From the NCBI RefSeq assembly GCF_024213375.1, contig NZ_JANAVJ010000004.1:1-64000 (forward strand): a DNA stretch of 64,000 nt. The letters run 5' to 3'. Every line of letters starts with the position of its first letter. Within the stretch, counting starts at the first letter, position 1. Below the pieces are notes generated by a model. It ran no database searches. It was given only the letters and a program-made list of their open reading frames with translations, and was not told the origin of the DNA. Position numbers and translations under genes: made by a program. This document shows, piece by piece, positions 58,028 through 64,000 of this stretch. Source of the stretch: Paenibacillus sp. MZ04-78.2. Its GTDB lineage: Bacteria; Bacillota; Bacilli; Paenibacillales; NBRC-103111.

Positions 58028-59268
58028 CCCTTCCGCCCCCCCAACAGCCCGGGCAGCTCCGACAGCTGCCTGACGGCATAGCAGGGAACGCCCCGCGCAT
58101 ACAAATCTTTGACCCAGGCTTCTTGGCCGCGGGGGGCGCCGATCCAAAGGTGGCACGGATTCATCTGCTGCTGCTTCAGCCAGGCAAGCGCCTGCAGCAT
58201 CGGTTCGCCGGACATTGGACTGATCAGCATAACGAAGCTGCCGGGCGCCAGCTGATGCACTTTGGTTTTGAGCACATGGCGGATGTCAAGGACACCGTCG
58301 GCCTCCACATCGATGAAATGCTGCTGCACCGCCTGATACAGCGCTTGCCCGGTCTTGGGTTCGAGATAAATGTCGTCTGCGCCTGTGGAGACAAGCCCGA
58401 GCGCAAGCCCCCGTTCCGAACCGTATTGAAACAAGGACGCGGCTACAGATACGGCCAATTCGAACTGATCGGGGTCCCTGTAGGCTTGCCCCGCCCGATC
58501 GAGAATCAAATACGTCTTGGGCAGCGATTCGCGCTCGAACTCCTTCGATTTCCAAGTGCCGGTCTTGGCGGTCGCATTCCAATGAATGCGGGAGAGGCGG
58601 TCCCCGTAAATATATTCGCGAACCCCGTTGATCTGCGTCGTCTCCCGGACGGCCCGGGTCGTGGACGAATGGTGGCTCGTTCCTTTCATCATTTGGTTGT
58701 ACTGCTGCCATTCCCGGATCGGCACCGTCTGCGGCAGCACGGCGACGCTCTGGGGCAGCTCCAGACCGCCCTTGTGCTCGAACAAGCCGAAGACGTCCTC
58801 GGTCACGCACTCCGTCTGCCCGAACGTATAGCGCCCCCGGCGCATCGCCGGGGTCCGGTATTCCCATTCCGCGCGCCGCCGCCAGTCGGGAACGACCGTC
58901 GCTTCGAACGTCAGCTCGCGCCCGCTTTTGTGAACCAAGCGGTCCTTGATAAACAAATAGGGGATCGGCCATATGCCCGGAATATGCAGTTGAATCGTGA
59001 TGCCAAGCGAGCTACCCGCCGGCAGCAGGGAGCCATAATCGCCGCCGGACAGCGTGCGTATGCCTTGGGTCCGCTTAACGCCGCTCCACTGCCCCAGCAG
59101 CAAATACACGCTCAGAACCGTCATCATCACGAACAGCATGAAAGCCAGCTTGCCGCCTTGAAACAGCAAAAAGCCGAGACTTCCGGTAAAAGCCATCGCC
59201 ACCGCCCAAAATTTTCGGCTGAACCGAAGCCTGAACGGGAGCCTGTGAGCGAAGGAAGGTTTCGTCAT
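58024..59268 (-). CDS. DUF58 domain-containing protein
   Basis: Two N-terminal membrane helices (FWAVAMAFTGSLGFLLFQGG; LAFMLFVMMTVLSVYLLLG) precede a DUF58/von Willebrand-like domain with GDRLSRIHWNATAKTGTWKS, the family signature, and a downstream MIDAS-like region (YLILDRAG). Expected partner of the MoxR ATPase. The ATG at 59268 lies two bases after the MoxR stop with GGGAG upstream, giving 414 residues. Confidence 0.9.
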   Translation of the reverse strand: MTKPSFAHRLPFRLRFSRKFWAVAMAFTGSLGFLLFQGGKLAFMLFVMMTVLSVYLLLGQWSGVKRTQGIRTLSGGDYGSLLPAGSSLGITIQLHIPGIWPIPYLFIKDRLVHKSGRELTFEATVVPDWRRRAEWEYRTPAMRRGRYTFGQTECVTEDVFGLFEHKGGLELPQSVAVLPQTVPIREWQQYNQMMKGTSHHSSTTRAVRETTQINGVREYIYGDRLSRIHWNATAKTGTWKSKEFERESLPKTYLILDRAGQAYRDPDQFELAVSVAASLFQYGSERGLALGLVSTGADDIYLEPKTGQALYQAVQQHFIDVEADGVLDIRHVLKTKVHQLAPGSFVMLISPMSGEPMLQALAWLKQQQMNPCHLWIGAPRGQEAWVKDLYARGVPCYAVRQLSELPGLLGGRKG

Positions 59269-59270
59269 GC

Positions 59271-60230
59271 TCACTTCTCCCAACGAACCGGTACTTTCAC
59301 CTGCTGCACGACCGATTGCAGAACGGATTGCACCGTTGCCCCATCCATCCGGGCTTCGGCCGTCAGCAAAATCCGGTGGCCCAGCACGTACGGCACCAAA
59401 AATTTAATATCGTCCGGGATGACGTAATCGCGCTCGTGAATCAAGGCAAGCGCTTTGGAGGCCTGCACGAGTGCAAGCGTTGCCCGCGGGCTGGCGCCGA
59501 GATAGATCGAGCCGTGCTCGCGCGTCTTGCGGGTGACGGCGACCAGATAAGCGGCAACCGCTTCGTCGAGATGCACCTGCTTGACCTGCTTCTGGATCGC
59601 CAAAATCTGGTCGCTGTCCACGACCGGCTCCAGCTCTTCGAGCGGATGGACGACGCTTTGCGCCAAAATCATCTTCGTTTCCGTATCCGCATCCGGGTAC
59701 CCGAGACTGAACTTCATCATAAACCGGTCCAGCTGGGCTTCCGGCAAAATGTACGTGCCTTCAAAATCAATCGGATTTTGCGTAGCCAGCAGCAGGAACG
59801 GCTTCGGCAGGTCGTACGTTTCCCCGTCCACCGTCACATGGCGCTCCTCCATCGCTTCGAGCAGCGCCGATTGCGTCTTGGTCGTCGCCCGGTTAATTTC
59901 GTCCGCCAGCAAAATATGCGTCATGATCGGTCCGGGACGGAAAATAAATACCTCGTCCTTCGGATGATAGATCGAAACCCCCGTAATATCGGTAGGAAGG
60001 AGGTCGGGATTGCATTGAATACGGCGAAACTGGCCGCGGATCGATTTGGCAAGCGCTTTGATCAGCACCGTCTTGCCGGTGCCGGGCACATCCTCAAGCA
60101 GCACATGGCCTCCTGCCAGCATGGCGGTCATCAGCAGCACAATCTCGTCCGTTTTGCCGAGGATGCAGGATGCCAAGTTCGCTTGTATGCGCTTTAAGAC
60201 TTGTATATCTTCTCGTATCATCGTTTCCAT
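59271..60230 (-). CDS. MoxR family AAA+ ATPase
   Basis: Chaperone-type AAA+ ATPase. Walker A is LEDVPGTGKTVLIKALAKSI, Walker B HILLADEINRATTKTQSALL, and the sensor/Arg-finger region ATQNPIDFEGTYILPEAQLD plus RFMMKF. The C-terminal lid (YLGASPRATLALVQASKALA) is typical. At 319 residues, it is the first gene of the three-gene operon and probably loads metal or remodels the DUF58 partner. GAGGAGG is eight bases before the ATG. Confidence 0.95.
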   Translation of the reverse strand: METMIREDIQVLKRIQANLASCILGKTDEIVLLMTAMLAGGHVLLEDVPGTGKTVLIKALAKSIRGQFRRIQCNPDLLPTDITGVSIYHPKDEVFIFRPGPIMTHILLADEINRATTKTQSALLEAMEERHVTVDGETYDLPKPFLLLATQNPIDFEGTYILPEAQLDRFMMKFSLGYPDADTETKMILAQSVVHPLEELEPVVDSDQILAIQKQVKQVHLDEAVAAYLVAVTRKTREHGSIYLGASPRATLALVQASKALALIHERDYVIPDDIKFLVPYVLGHRILLTAEARMDGATVQSVLQSVVQQVKVPVRWEK

Positions 60231-60440
60231 CGTCCGGGCCTCCTCGAAATGTTATCGTACAAAGTATATACGTATGAAAGAGAAATAAAGTTGTCAAAAA
60301 CGGTTCCCTATGGCAAATGTTACTCCAATTTGCAACAAAATGTAACAAGGAAACGCAACCATCTATTCTTTTATTGTACAGGATTCAAAAAACGGGGGAT
60401 ACTTTACTTGTAAATCTGATGAATTTCTTCGGCGCAATGC

Positions 60441-60466
60441 AAAAAGCCCCGGTGAGTCGCCGGGGC
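60441..60466 (-). terminator. Terminator of the spoVA operon
   Basis: GCCCCGG-N7-CCGGGGC followed by TTTTT on the minus strand, about 40 bases past the spoVAE stop. The remaining 210 bases up to the MoxR gene show no gene. Confidence 0.88.
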
Positions 60467-60507
60467 ACACGCGGACAGATCGGTCCGGGCATGATGGTAA
60501 AGTCCGC

Positions 60508-60882
60508 TCAGCCTTGCGGCCTGAACACAAGCGCCGCAAGAAACGAAAAGATGATGGCTGCCGAGATGCCCGCGCTCGTCACCTCGAAGATGCCGGTAAT
60601 AATGCCGACGACGCCGTGCAGTTTAAGCTCGGTCAACGCGCCGTGAACGAGCGAATTGCCGAAGCTTGTGATCGGCACGGTCGCCCCGGCCCCGGCAAAC
60701 TCGATAAACCGGTCGTACAGGCTCTTATTGCCGATCGGAATGCCGTCGACGATCGCTCCTGCGACGACCAGCGCGCTCATCGTATGCGCCGGTGTCAGCC
60801 GCATCACGTCCATCAGCAGCTGTCCGATCACGCAGATGGCCCCGCCGACGATAAACGCCCAAACAAACTGCATCCAATCCAT
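60508..60882 (-). CDS. spoVAE: Stage V sporulation protein AE (SpoVAEb type)
   Basis: Small membrane protein of the SpoVA channel that moves dipicolinic acid into the forespore and out at germination. It has 124 residues in about four helices, with [20 protein letters not shown] at the N-terminus and the conserved [20 protein letters not shown] block. The ATG follows the spoVAD stop by three bases, with GAGGTG supplied by the end of spoVAD. Confidence 0.93.
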   Translation of the reverse strand: MDWMQFVWAFIVGGAICVIGQLLMDVMRLTPAHTMSALVVAGAIVDGIPIGNKSLYDRFIEFAGAGATVPITSFGNSLVHGALTELKLHGVVGIITGIFEVTSAGISAAIIFSFLAALVFRPQG

Positions 60883-60885
60883 AGT

Positions 60886-61899
60886 CTAACGCACCTCGCT
60901 TTCGATCACTACCGCATGGGCGATGCAGGGAATGCTTTCTCCTTGCTGGAAGGAAAGCGGAGACAGCAGCGCTCCCGTCGCCACCACGAGCACCCGTTTC
61001 AGCTCCCCCTTTTTCAAACGCTTCAAAATATGCCCGTAAGTAACGACGGCAGAGCAGGCGCACCCGCTACCACCGGCCTGCACGTTCTGTTTCTCCCGGT
61101 CGAAAACCATCAGGCCGCAGTCCTTGTAGGTCGTTTGATGGATCGGCACCTTGTGCTTTTCCAGCAGCTCGCAGGCGATTTCGTAGCCGACCTTCGCCAA
61201 ATCCCCGGTCACGATCAGATCGTAGTAGCCCGGCTCCCGCTGAAAATCGCGAAAATGCGCCTGCAGCGTATCGACCGCCGCCGGTGCCATCGCAGCCCCC
61301 ATATTGAATGGGTCCTTGATGCCCATGTCGATGACGCGGCCGATCGTCGCCCCGGTCACGACCGGACCCGCGCCGTGGTTCCCCACAACGGCGCAAGCCG
61401 CGCCCGTTACCGTATACTGCGCGGTCGGCGGCTTCTGCGAGCCGTATTCCGTCGGATAGCGGAATTGTTTTTCCGCCGTGGAATTATGGCTGCAGGTGCC
61501 GGCCATCACGTGATGGCCGAAGCCGGACTCTACGATCAGCGACGCGACGGCAAGCCCCTCCATCGAAGTCGAGCAGGCGCCGAAGATGCCGATATACGGG
61601 ATTTGCATCGTCCGGACCGCAAAGCTGTTGCTGATAATCTGGTTCAGCAGGTCGCCCCCGACATAGAACTGGATATGCTCTTTGGTCAAGCACGCATTTT
61701 CGATCGCCAGCTTCGCCGCTTCCTCCAGCATTTTTTTCTCGGCCTTCTCCCAGCTCTCCTGCCCGATCATGGTGTCCGCATGCACGATATCGAATTCGTT
61801 GCCAAGCGGTCCGCTGGCCTCGTCCGGTCCGACAATCGTAGCCGTCCCCCGGATGACCGGCCGCTTCTTGAATTCCCAGCTTTGGGCTCCCTTCAGCAT
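60886..61899 (-). CDS. spoVAD: Stage V sporulation protein AD
   Basis: Dipicolinic-acid-binding component of the SpoVA channel, with a thiolase-like fold. Visible are GIFGACSTSMEGLAVASLIV (thiolase-type nucleophile region), MAGTCSHNSTAEKQFRYPTE, TGAACAVVGNHGAGP and VQAGGSGCACSAVVTYGHIL. The ATG at 61899 lies one base after the spoVAC stop and gives 337 residues, the Bacillus size; longer frames would overlap spoVAC. Confidence 0.95.
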   Translation of the reverse strand: MLKGAQSWEFKKRPVIRGTATIVGPDEASGPLGNEFDIVHADTMIGQESWEKAEKKMLEEAAKLAIENACLTKEHIQFYVGGDLLNQIISNSFAVRTMQIPYIGIFGACSTSMEGLAVASLIVESGFGHHVMAGTCSHNSTAEKQFRYPTEYGSQKPPTAQYTVTGAACAVVGNHGAGPVVTGATIGRVIDMGIKDPFNMGAAMAPAAVDTLQAHFRDFQREPGYYDLIVTGDLAKVGYEIACELLEKHKVPIHQTTYKDCGLMVFDREKQNVQAGGSGCACSAVVTYGHILKRLKKGELKRVLVVATGALLSPLSFQQGESIPCIAHAVVIESEVR

Positions 61900-61900
61900 C

Positions 61901-62380
61901 TCATTTGACCCCCAATCCGAACAGCCAGTGGATGATGCCGATAACAAAGGCGGATACCGTCCCGTAGACGATAACCGGACCCGCCAGCTTGAACATGTTG
62001 CCTCCGACGCCCAGCACGTAGCCTTCGCTTTTATGCTCCAGCGCCGCGGAGCACATCGAGTTGGCAAATCCGGTGACGGGGACGGCCGAGCCGGCCCCCG
62101 CCCATTGGGCGATTCTGTCGTATACACCGAAGCAGGTTAGAACGACAGACAGGAAAATCATGACCGCTACCGTCGGATTCCCCGCCGTTTTATCGGTAAA
62201 CCCGAACCAGTAAATAAAAAATTGGGTCACGAATTGTCCGATCAGACAGATGAACCCTCCGGCAATAAAAGCGCGAATGCAGTTTTGGAGCACCGGGCGC
62301 GCCGGCTCTCTCTTTTTGGCGAATTCCTGGTATTCCTGCTGGGTCCAGGTAAGCTTTTTCATTTTGGACTTTGTGCTCAT
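61901..62380 (-). CDS. spoVAC: Stage V sporulation protein AC
   Basis: Membrane subunit of the SpoVA channel; in Bacillus it behaves as a mechanosensitive channel for dipicolinate. A basic N-terminus (KKLTWTQQEYQEFAKKREPA) leads into about four helices with AFIAGGFICLIGQFVTQFFI and QWAGAGSAVPVTGFANSMCS, clearly related to the spoVAE block. Length 159. GGAGG precedes the ATG. SpoVAA, AB and AF genes are absent here, so this is the reduced three-gene set. Confidence 0.95.
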   Translation of the reverse strand: MSTKSKMKKLTWTQQEYQEFAKKREPARPVLQNCIRAFIAGGFICLIGQFVTQFFIYWFGFTDKTAGNPTVAVMIFLSVVLTCFGVYDRIAQWAGAGSAVPVTGFANSMCSAALEHKSEGYVLGVGGNMFKLAGPVIVYGTVSAFVIGIIHWLFGLGVK

Positions 62381-62405
62381 GCTCGCTGTTCCTCCTGCAT
62401 GGTTT

Positions 62406-63266
62406 TTATCGCTTCAACATAGGCTCGGCCTGCTCCAAGATCCGGTTCATTTGCTCTGCGCAGCTCTCGTACATGTGCTTCGCGCCCTCGTTCTTAACCG
62501 CGAGAGCGAACAGCGACAAATCCGCTTCGCACTTCTTGAGCGTCGCAAACAACAGCGGCTTTGACACTTCCTCGGGCACTTGAAGCATATCGTCGTACAA
62601 ATCGACGTGCAGCCCCCCGTATGCGTCCACTTGACCGATGAACACGTTCTCCAGCGTCACGCCTGTTTTTTCCAGCTCCGTGAAGAGCCATTCCCTGCTC
62701 AGTCCGGCTGTGGCCAGCGGCTCGTCCATGATGTTGCCGTCGATAATGACCGCTTGCGACTCGCGTTCGGGCGCCGTTTTGATTCCGAGATGCTTCGCCG
62801 TGAGCGGTTGATTTTCTTTTTTCAGCAGCACGCTGATATCCCCGCTTGATTCCAGTATGGCAAATTCCACGTCGGCCACGTTAAACACGCTTTTGGTCCG
62901 CAACTGCTCCAGCAACTCGTCGGCGGTATAGCGTTCTTTTTTCAAATTATCTTCAAGAATTTTGCCTTCCTTGATAAATACCGTTCCTTTTCCCTCGAAC
63001 CATTCCCGCAGCCGCTTGCTTTTCAGCGTCAGCATCTCCAGCAGCAGCGGAACCGCGAACCAGAGGAACAAGGCGATAAAGCCGTGCATGTAGTTCGCCT
63101 CGACGTCCGTGGACATAAACCCCGCAACCTCACCAAGGGTAATTCCCGTTATGTATTCGAAGAAGGTCAATTGAGATATTTGTTTTTTTCCCAAAATTCG
63201 GGTCATCAAAAACAAGATCGCGATCGTCAAAAGCGCCCGAAAAACAATGTGCATCCAATCCTGCAA
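62406..63266 (-). CDS. DUF421 (YetF-like) membrane protein with C-terminal DUF1657 domain, '2Duf'-like
   Basis: Three N-terminal membrane helices (FRALLTIAILFLMTRILGKK, then QLTFFEYITGITLGEVAGFM) and a soluble DUF421 domain (FVAxVEFAILE-type strand VADVEFAILESSGDISVLLK; NIMDEPLATAGLSREWLFTE). The last 50 residues (LLFATLKKCEADLSLFALAV, then MYESCAEQMNRILEQ) align with the separate DUF1657 protein encoded at 63411. A DUF421+DUF1657 protein (2Duf) of mobile spoVA2 operons raises spore wet-heat resistance in Bacillus. TTG at 63266 is the start, with GAGAGG six bases upstream. Confidence 0.88.
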   Translation of the reverse strand: MQDWMHIVFRALLTIAILFLMTRILGKKQISQLTFFEYITGITLGEVAGFMSTDVEANYMHGFIALFLWFAVPLLLEMLTLKSKRLREWFEGKGTVFIKEGKILEDNLKKERYTADELLEQLRTKSVFNVADVEFAILESSGDISVLLKKENQPLTAKHLGIKTAPERESQAVIIDGNIMDEPLATAGLSREWLFTELEKTGVTLENVFIGQVDAYGGLHVDLYDDMLQVPEEVSKPLLFATLKKCEADLSLFALAVKNEGAKHMYESCAEQMNRILEQAEPMLKR

Positions 63267-63410
63267 CGAATTCCTCTCCTTTTCCGCACGAGCTTAGCTT
63301 TCTTGGTGTAATTAAATTATTTGCCGAAACGGAAGAGTTATGGCAGGTAGTTATTGACATTCATCAGTATTCCTGAATCGCGCACATTACCATGTGTGGA
63401 GGTGATAACG

Positions 63411-63617
63411 ATGACCGTAGCAAGCCAAGTGAAAACGACGCTGGCTTCGTTGAAAAGCGCACAGGCCAGTCTGGAAACGTTCGCGCTGAGCACGCAAAAT
63501 CAGGAAGCCAAGACGCTGTTCCAAAATTGCGCGCAGCAAACGCAGCAAATCGTTGATCAAGTCAGCTCGCGTGTGCAGCAGCTCGAGAATGAGGAGCCCC
63601 AATATAAAGGGTTTTAA
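63411..63617 (+). CDS. DUF1657 protein
   Basis: A 68-residue helical protein: VKTTLASLKSAQASLETFAL, then ALSTQNQEAKTLFQNCAQQT, the DUF1657 pattern. It is similar to the C-terminal domain of the membrane protein encoded divergently at 62406-63266. DUF1657 genes accompany spoVA2-type operons. GGAGGTG lies before the ATG. Here it is divergent, and not the first gene of the operon. Confidence 0.88.
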   Translation: MTVASQVKTTLASLKSAQASLETFALSTQNQEAKTLFQNCAQQTQQIVDQVSSRVQQLENEEPQYKGF

Positions 63618-63626
63618 GGCATGGCG

Positions 63627-63672
63627 AAAACAGCCCGGTCCGTTTCTCCCAAACGGTTCCCGGGCTGTTTTT
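63627..63672. terminator. Bidirectional terminator after the DUF1657 gene
   Basis: AAAACAGCCCGG and CCGGGCTGTTTTT pair perfectly around an inner GTTT/AAAC stem. T runs are present on both strands. It serves the DUF1657 gene and the convergent small ORF. Confidence 0.92.
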
Positions 63673-63719
63673 ACTGCGCTTTTTATTCCTGCGCCGGCGT
63701 TCATATGCAATGATTGGCA

Positions 63720-63797
63720 TCAAGCCAACACCATCAAAACGATCAGCAGCAAAATAAACAAGATCAGAATGAGCAGCAAGGAAGTGAAAAATTCCAT
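63720..63797 (-). CDS. 25-residue hydrophobic peptide
   Basis: Reads MEFFTSLLLILILFILLLIV followed by LMVLA: a single membrane helix with one acidic residue and no basic residue. AGGGGC lies seven bases before the ATG. It ends close to the strong terminator at 63672, which would serve it. Very short hydrophobic peptides of this kind occur among Bacillales spore proteins (YjcZ type), but no motif proves membership. Confidence 0.45.
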   Translation of the reverse strand: MEFFTSLLLILILFILLLIVLMVLA

Positions 63798-63908
63798 CGG
63801 CATTCGCCCCTATTCAGATGGTTTGCAATCGTCCCTTCATGCTATGCCCGGTTAAAATAAATGGCGCAGGGCAAAAGCCCATCTCTATCCTAAAGTCCAA
63901 ATAAATGC

Positions 63909-63936
63909 TATAATCAATCCATTGTTCACGTGAACA
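63909..63936 (+). promoter_or_regulatory. -10 box with overlapping palindromic operator
   Basis: A perfect TATAAT at 63909-63914 is followed eight bases later by TGTTCACGTGAACA (63923-63936), a perfect 14-bp palindrome at the expected transcription start. No good -35 is seen. It most likely binds a dimeric repressor of the gene that starts at 63968. Confidence 0.6.
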
Positions 63937-63967
63937 TTAATCGATTTTCGGGAGGACTACCGATATC

Positions 63968-64000
63968 ATGACGATTGCAACCAAGGAGCAGTTGACCGCC
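63968..64000 (+). CDS. Start of an unidentified gene, cut by the window end
   Basis: Eleven codons (MTIATKEQLTA) after an ATG with GGAGG 12 bases upstream. Too short to assign. It follows the -10 box and the operator-like palindrome. Confidence 0.5.
   Translation, partial: MTIATKEQLTA

Noticed and set aside
63267-63410. SigG promoters for the divergent DUF421 and DUF1657 genes
   Set aside because: TGAATG and CATAACT occur at 15-base spacing and CATTACC lacks a -35 partner; neither fits GHATR-N18-CATWHTA well enough to call.

Overview
The window reads as a chromosomal core segment of a moderately high-GC, spore-forming Firmicute of the Paenibacillaceae type. The evidence is sporulation and germination genes (spoIIP, gpr, spoVAC/AD/AE), the Bacillales order hrcA-grpE-dnaK-dnaJ-prmA-rsmE-mtaB and yqeG-yqeH-aroE-yhbY-nadD-yqeK-rsfS-yqeM, a CIRCE element, a T-box before leuS, and AGGAGG-type ribosome binding sites. 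Genus and species cannot be fixed from this sequence alone. Most genes lie on the minus strand.

Layout, low to high coordinates. 0-5.1 kb: addA and addB; addA is broken at its conserved GDVKQSI motif by a sequence that starts like a group II intron and runs off the window edge. 5.3-8.9 kb: gluconate genes gntK, gntR and gnd with three sites resembling the Bacillus GntR operator; the Gnd catalytic lysine is replaced by Met, and no permease gene is present. 9-12.6 kb: a helical-repeat protein, a nitroreductase, an RlmI-like methyltransferase and a Nudix hydrolase. 12.7-24.3 kb: the heat-shock and RNA/ribosome-modification cluster, with an archaeal/eukaryotic-type (group III, thermosome-like) chaperonin gene between hrcA and grpE under CIRCE control. 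24.3-32.6 kb: GNAT acetyltransferase, hemW, lepA, a yqxA-position gene, spoIIP, gpr, rpsT and holA. 32.8-39.6 kb: an ECF sigma factor with its anti-sigma factor, a nitronate monooxygenase, an EamA transporter and a TetR-MATE pair. 39.7-45.9 kb: a dispersed late-competence locus (comEC, comEB, metY, comEA, divergent comER). 46-49 kb: leuS with its T-box leader. 49-55.7 kb: the yqe housekeeping operon, interrupted by a 440-bp hairpin-rich spacer between aroE and yhbY. 55.8-60.2 kb: MoxR, DUF58 and transglutaminase genes. 60.5-63.6 kb: a spoVAC-AD-AE operon led by a DUF421+DUF1657 ('2Duf'-like) gene, with a divergent DUF1657 gene. The last bases open a new gene behind a palindromic operator-like site.

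Points most worth following are the interruption of addA, the CIRCE-controlled thermosome-like chaperonin, the 2Duf/spoVA cluster linked in the literature to spore heat resistance, the Lys-to-Met change in the Gnd active site, and paired TCATGAC/GTCATGA palindromes in the aroE-yhbY spacer. No tRNA, rRNA, CRISPR array or complete insertion sequence was seen.
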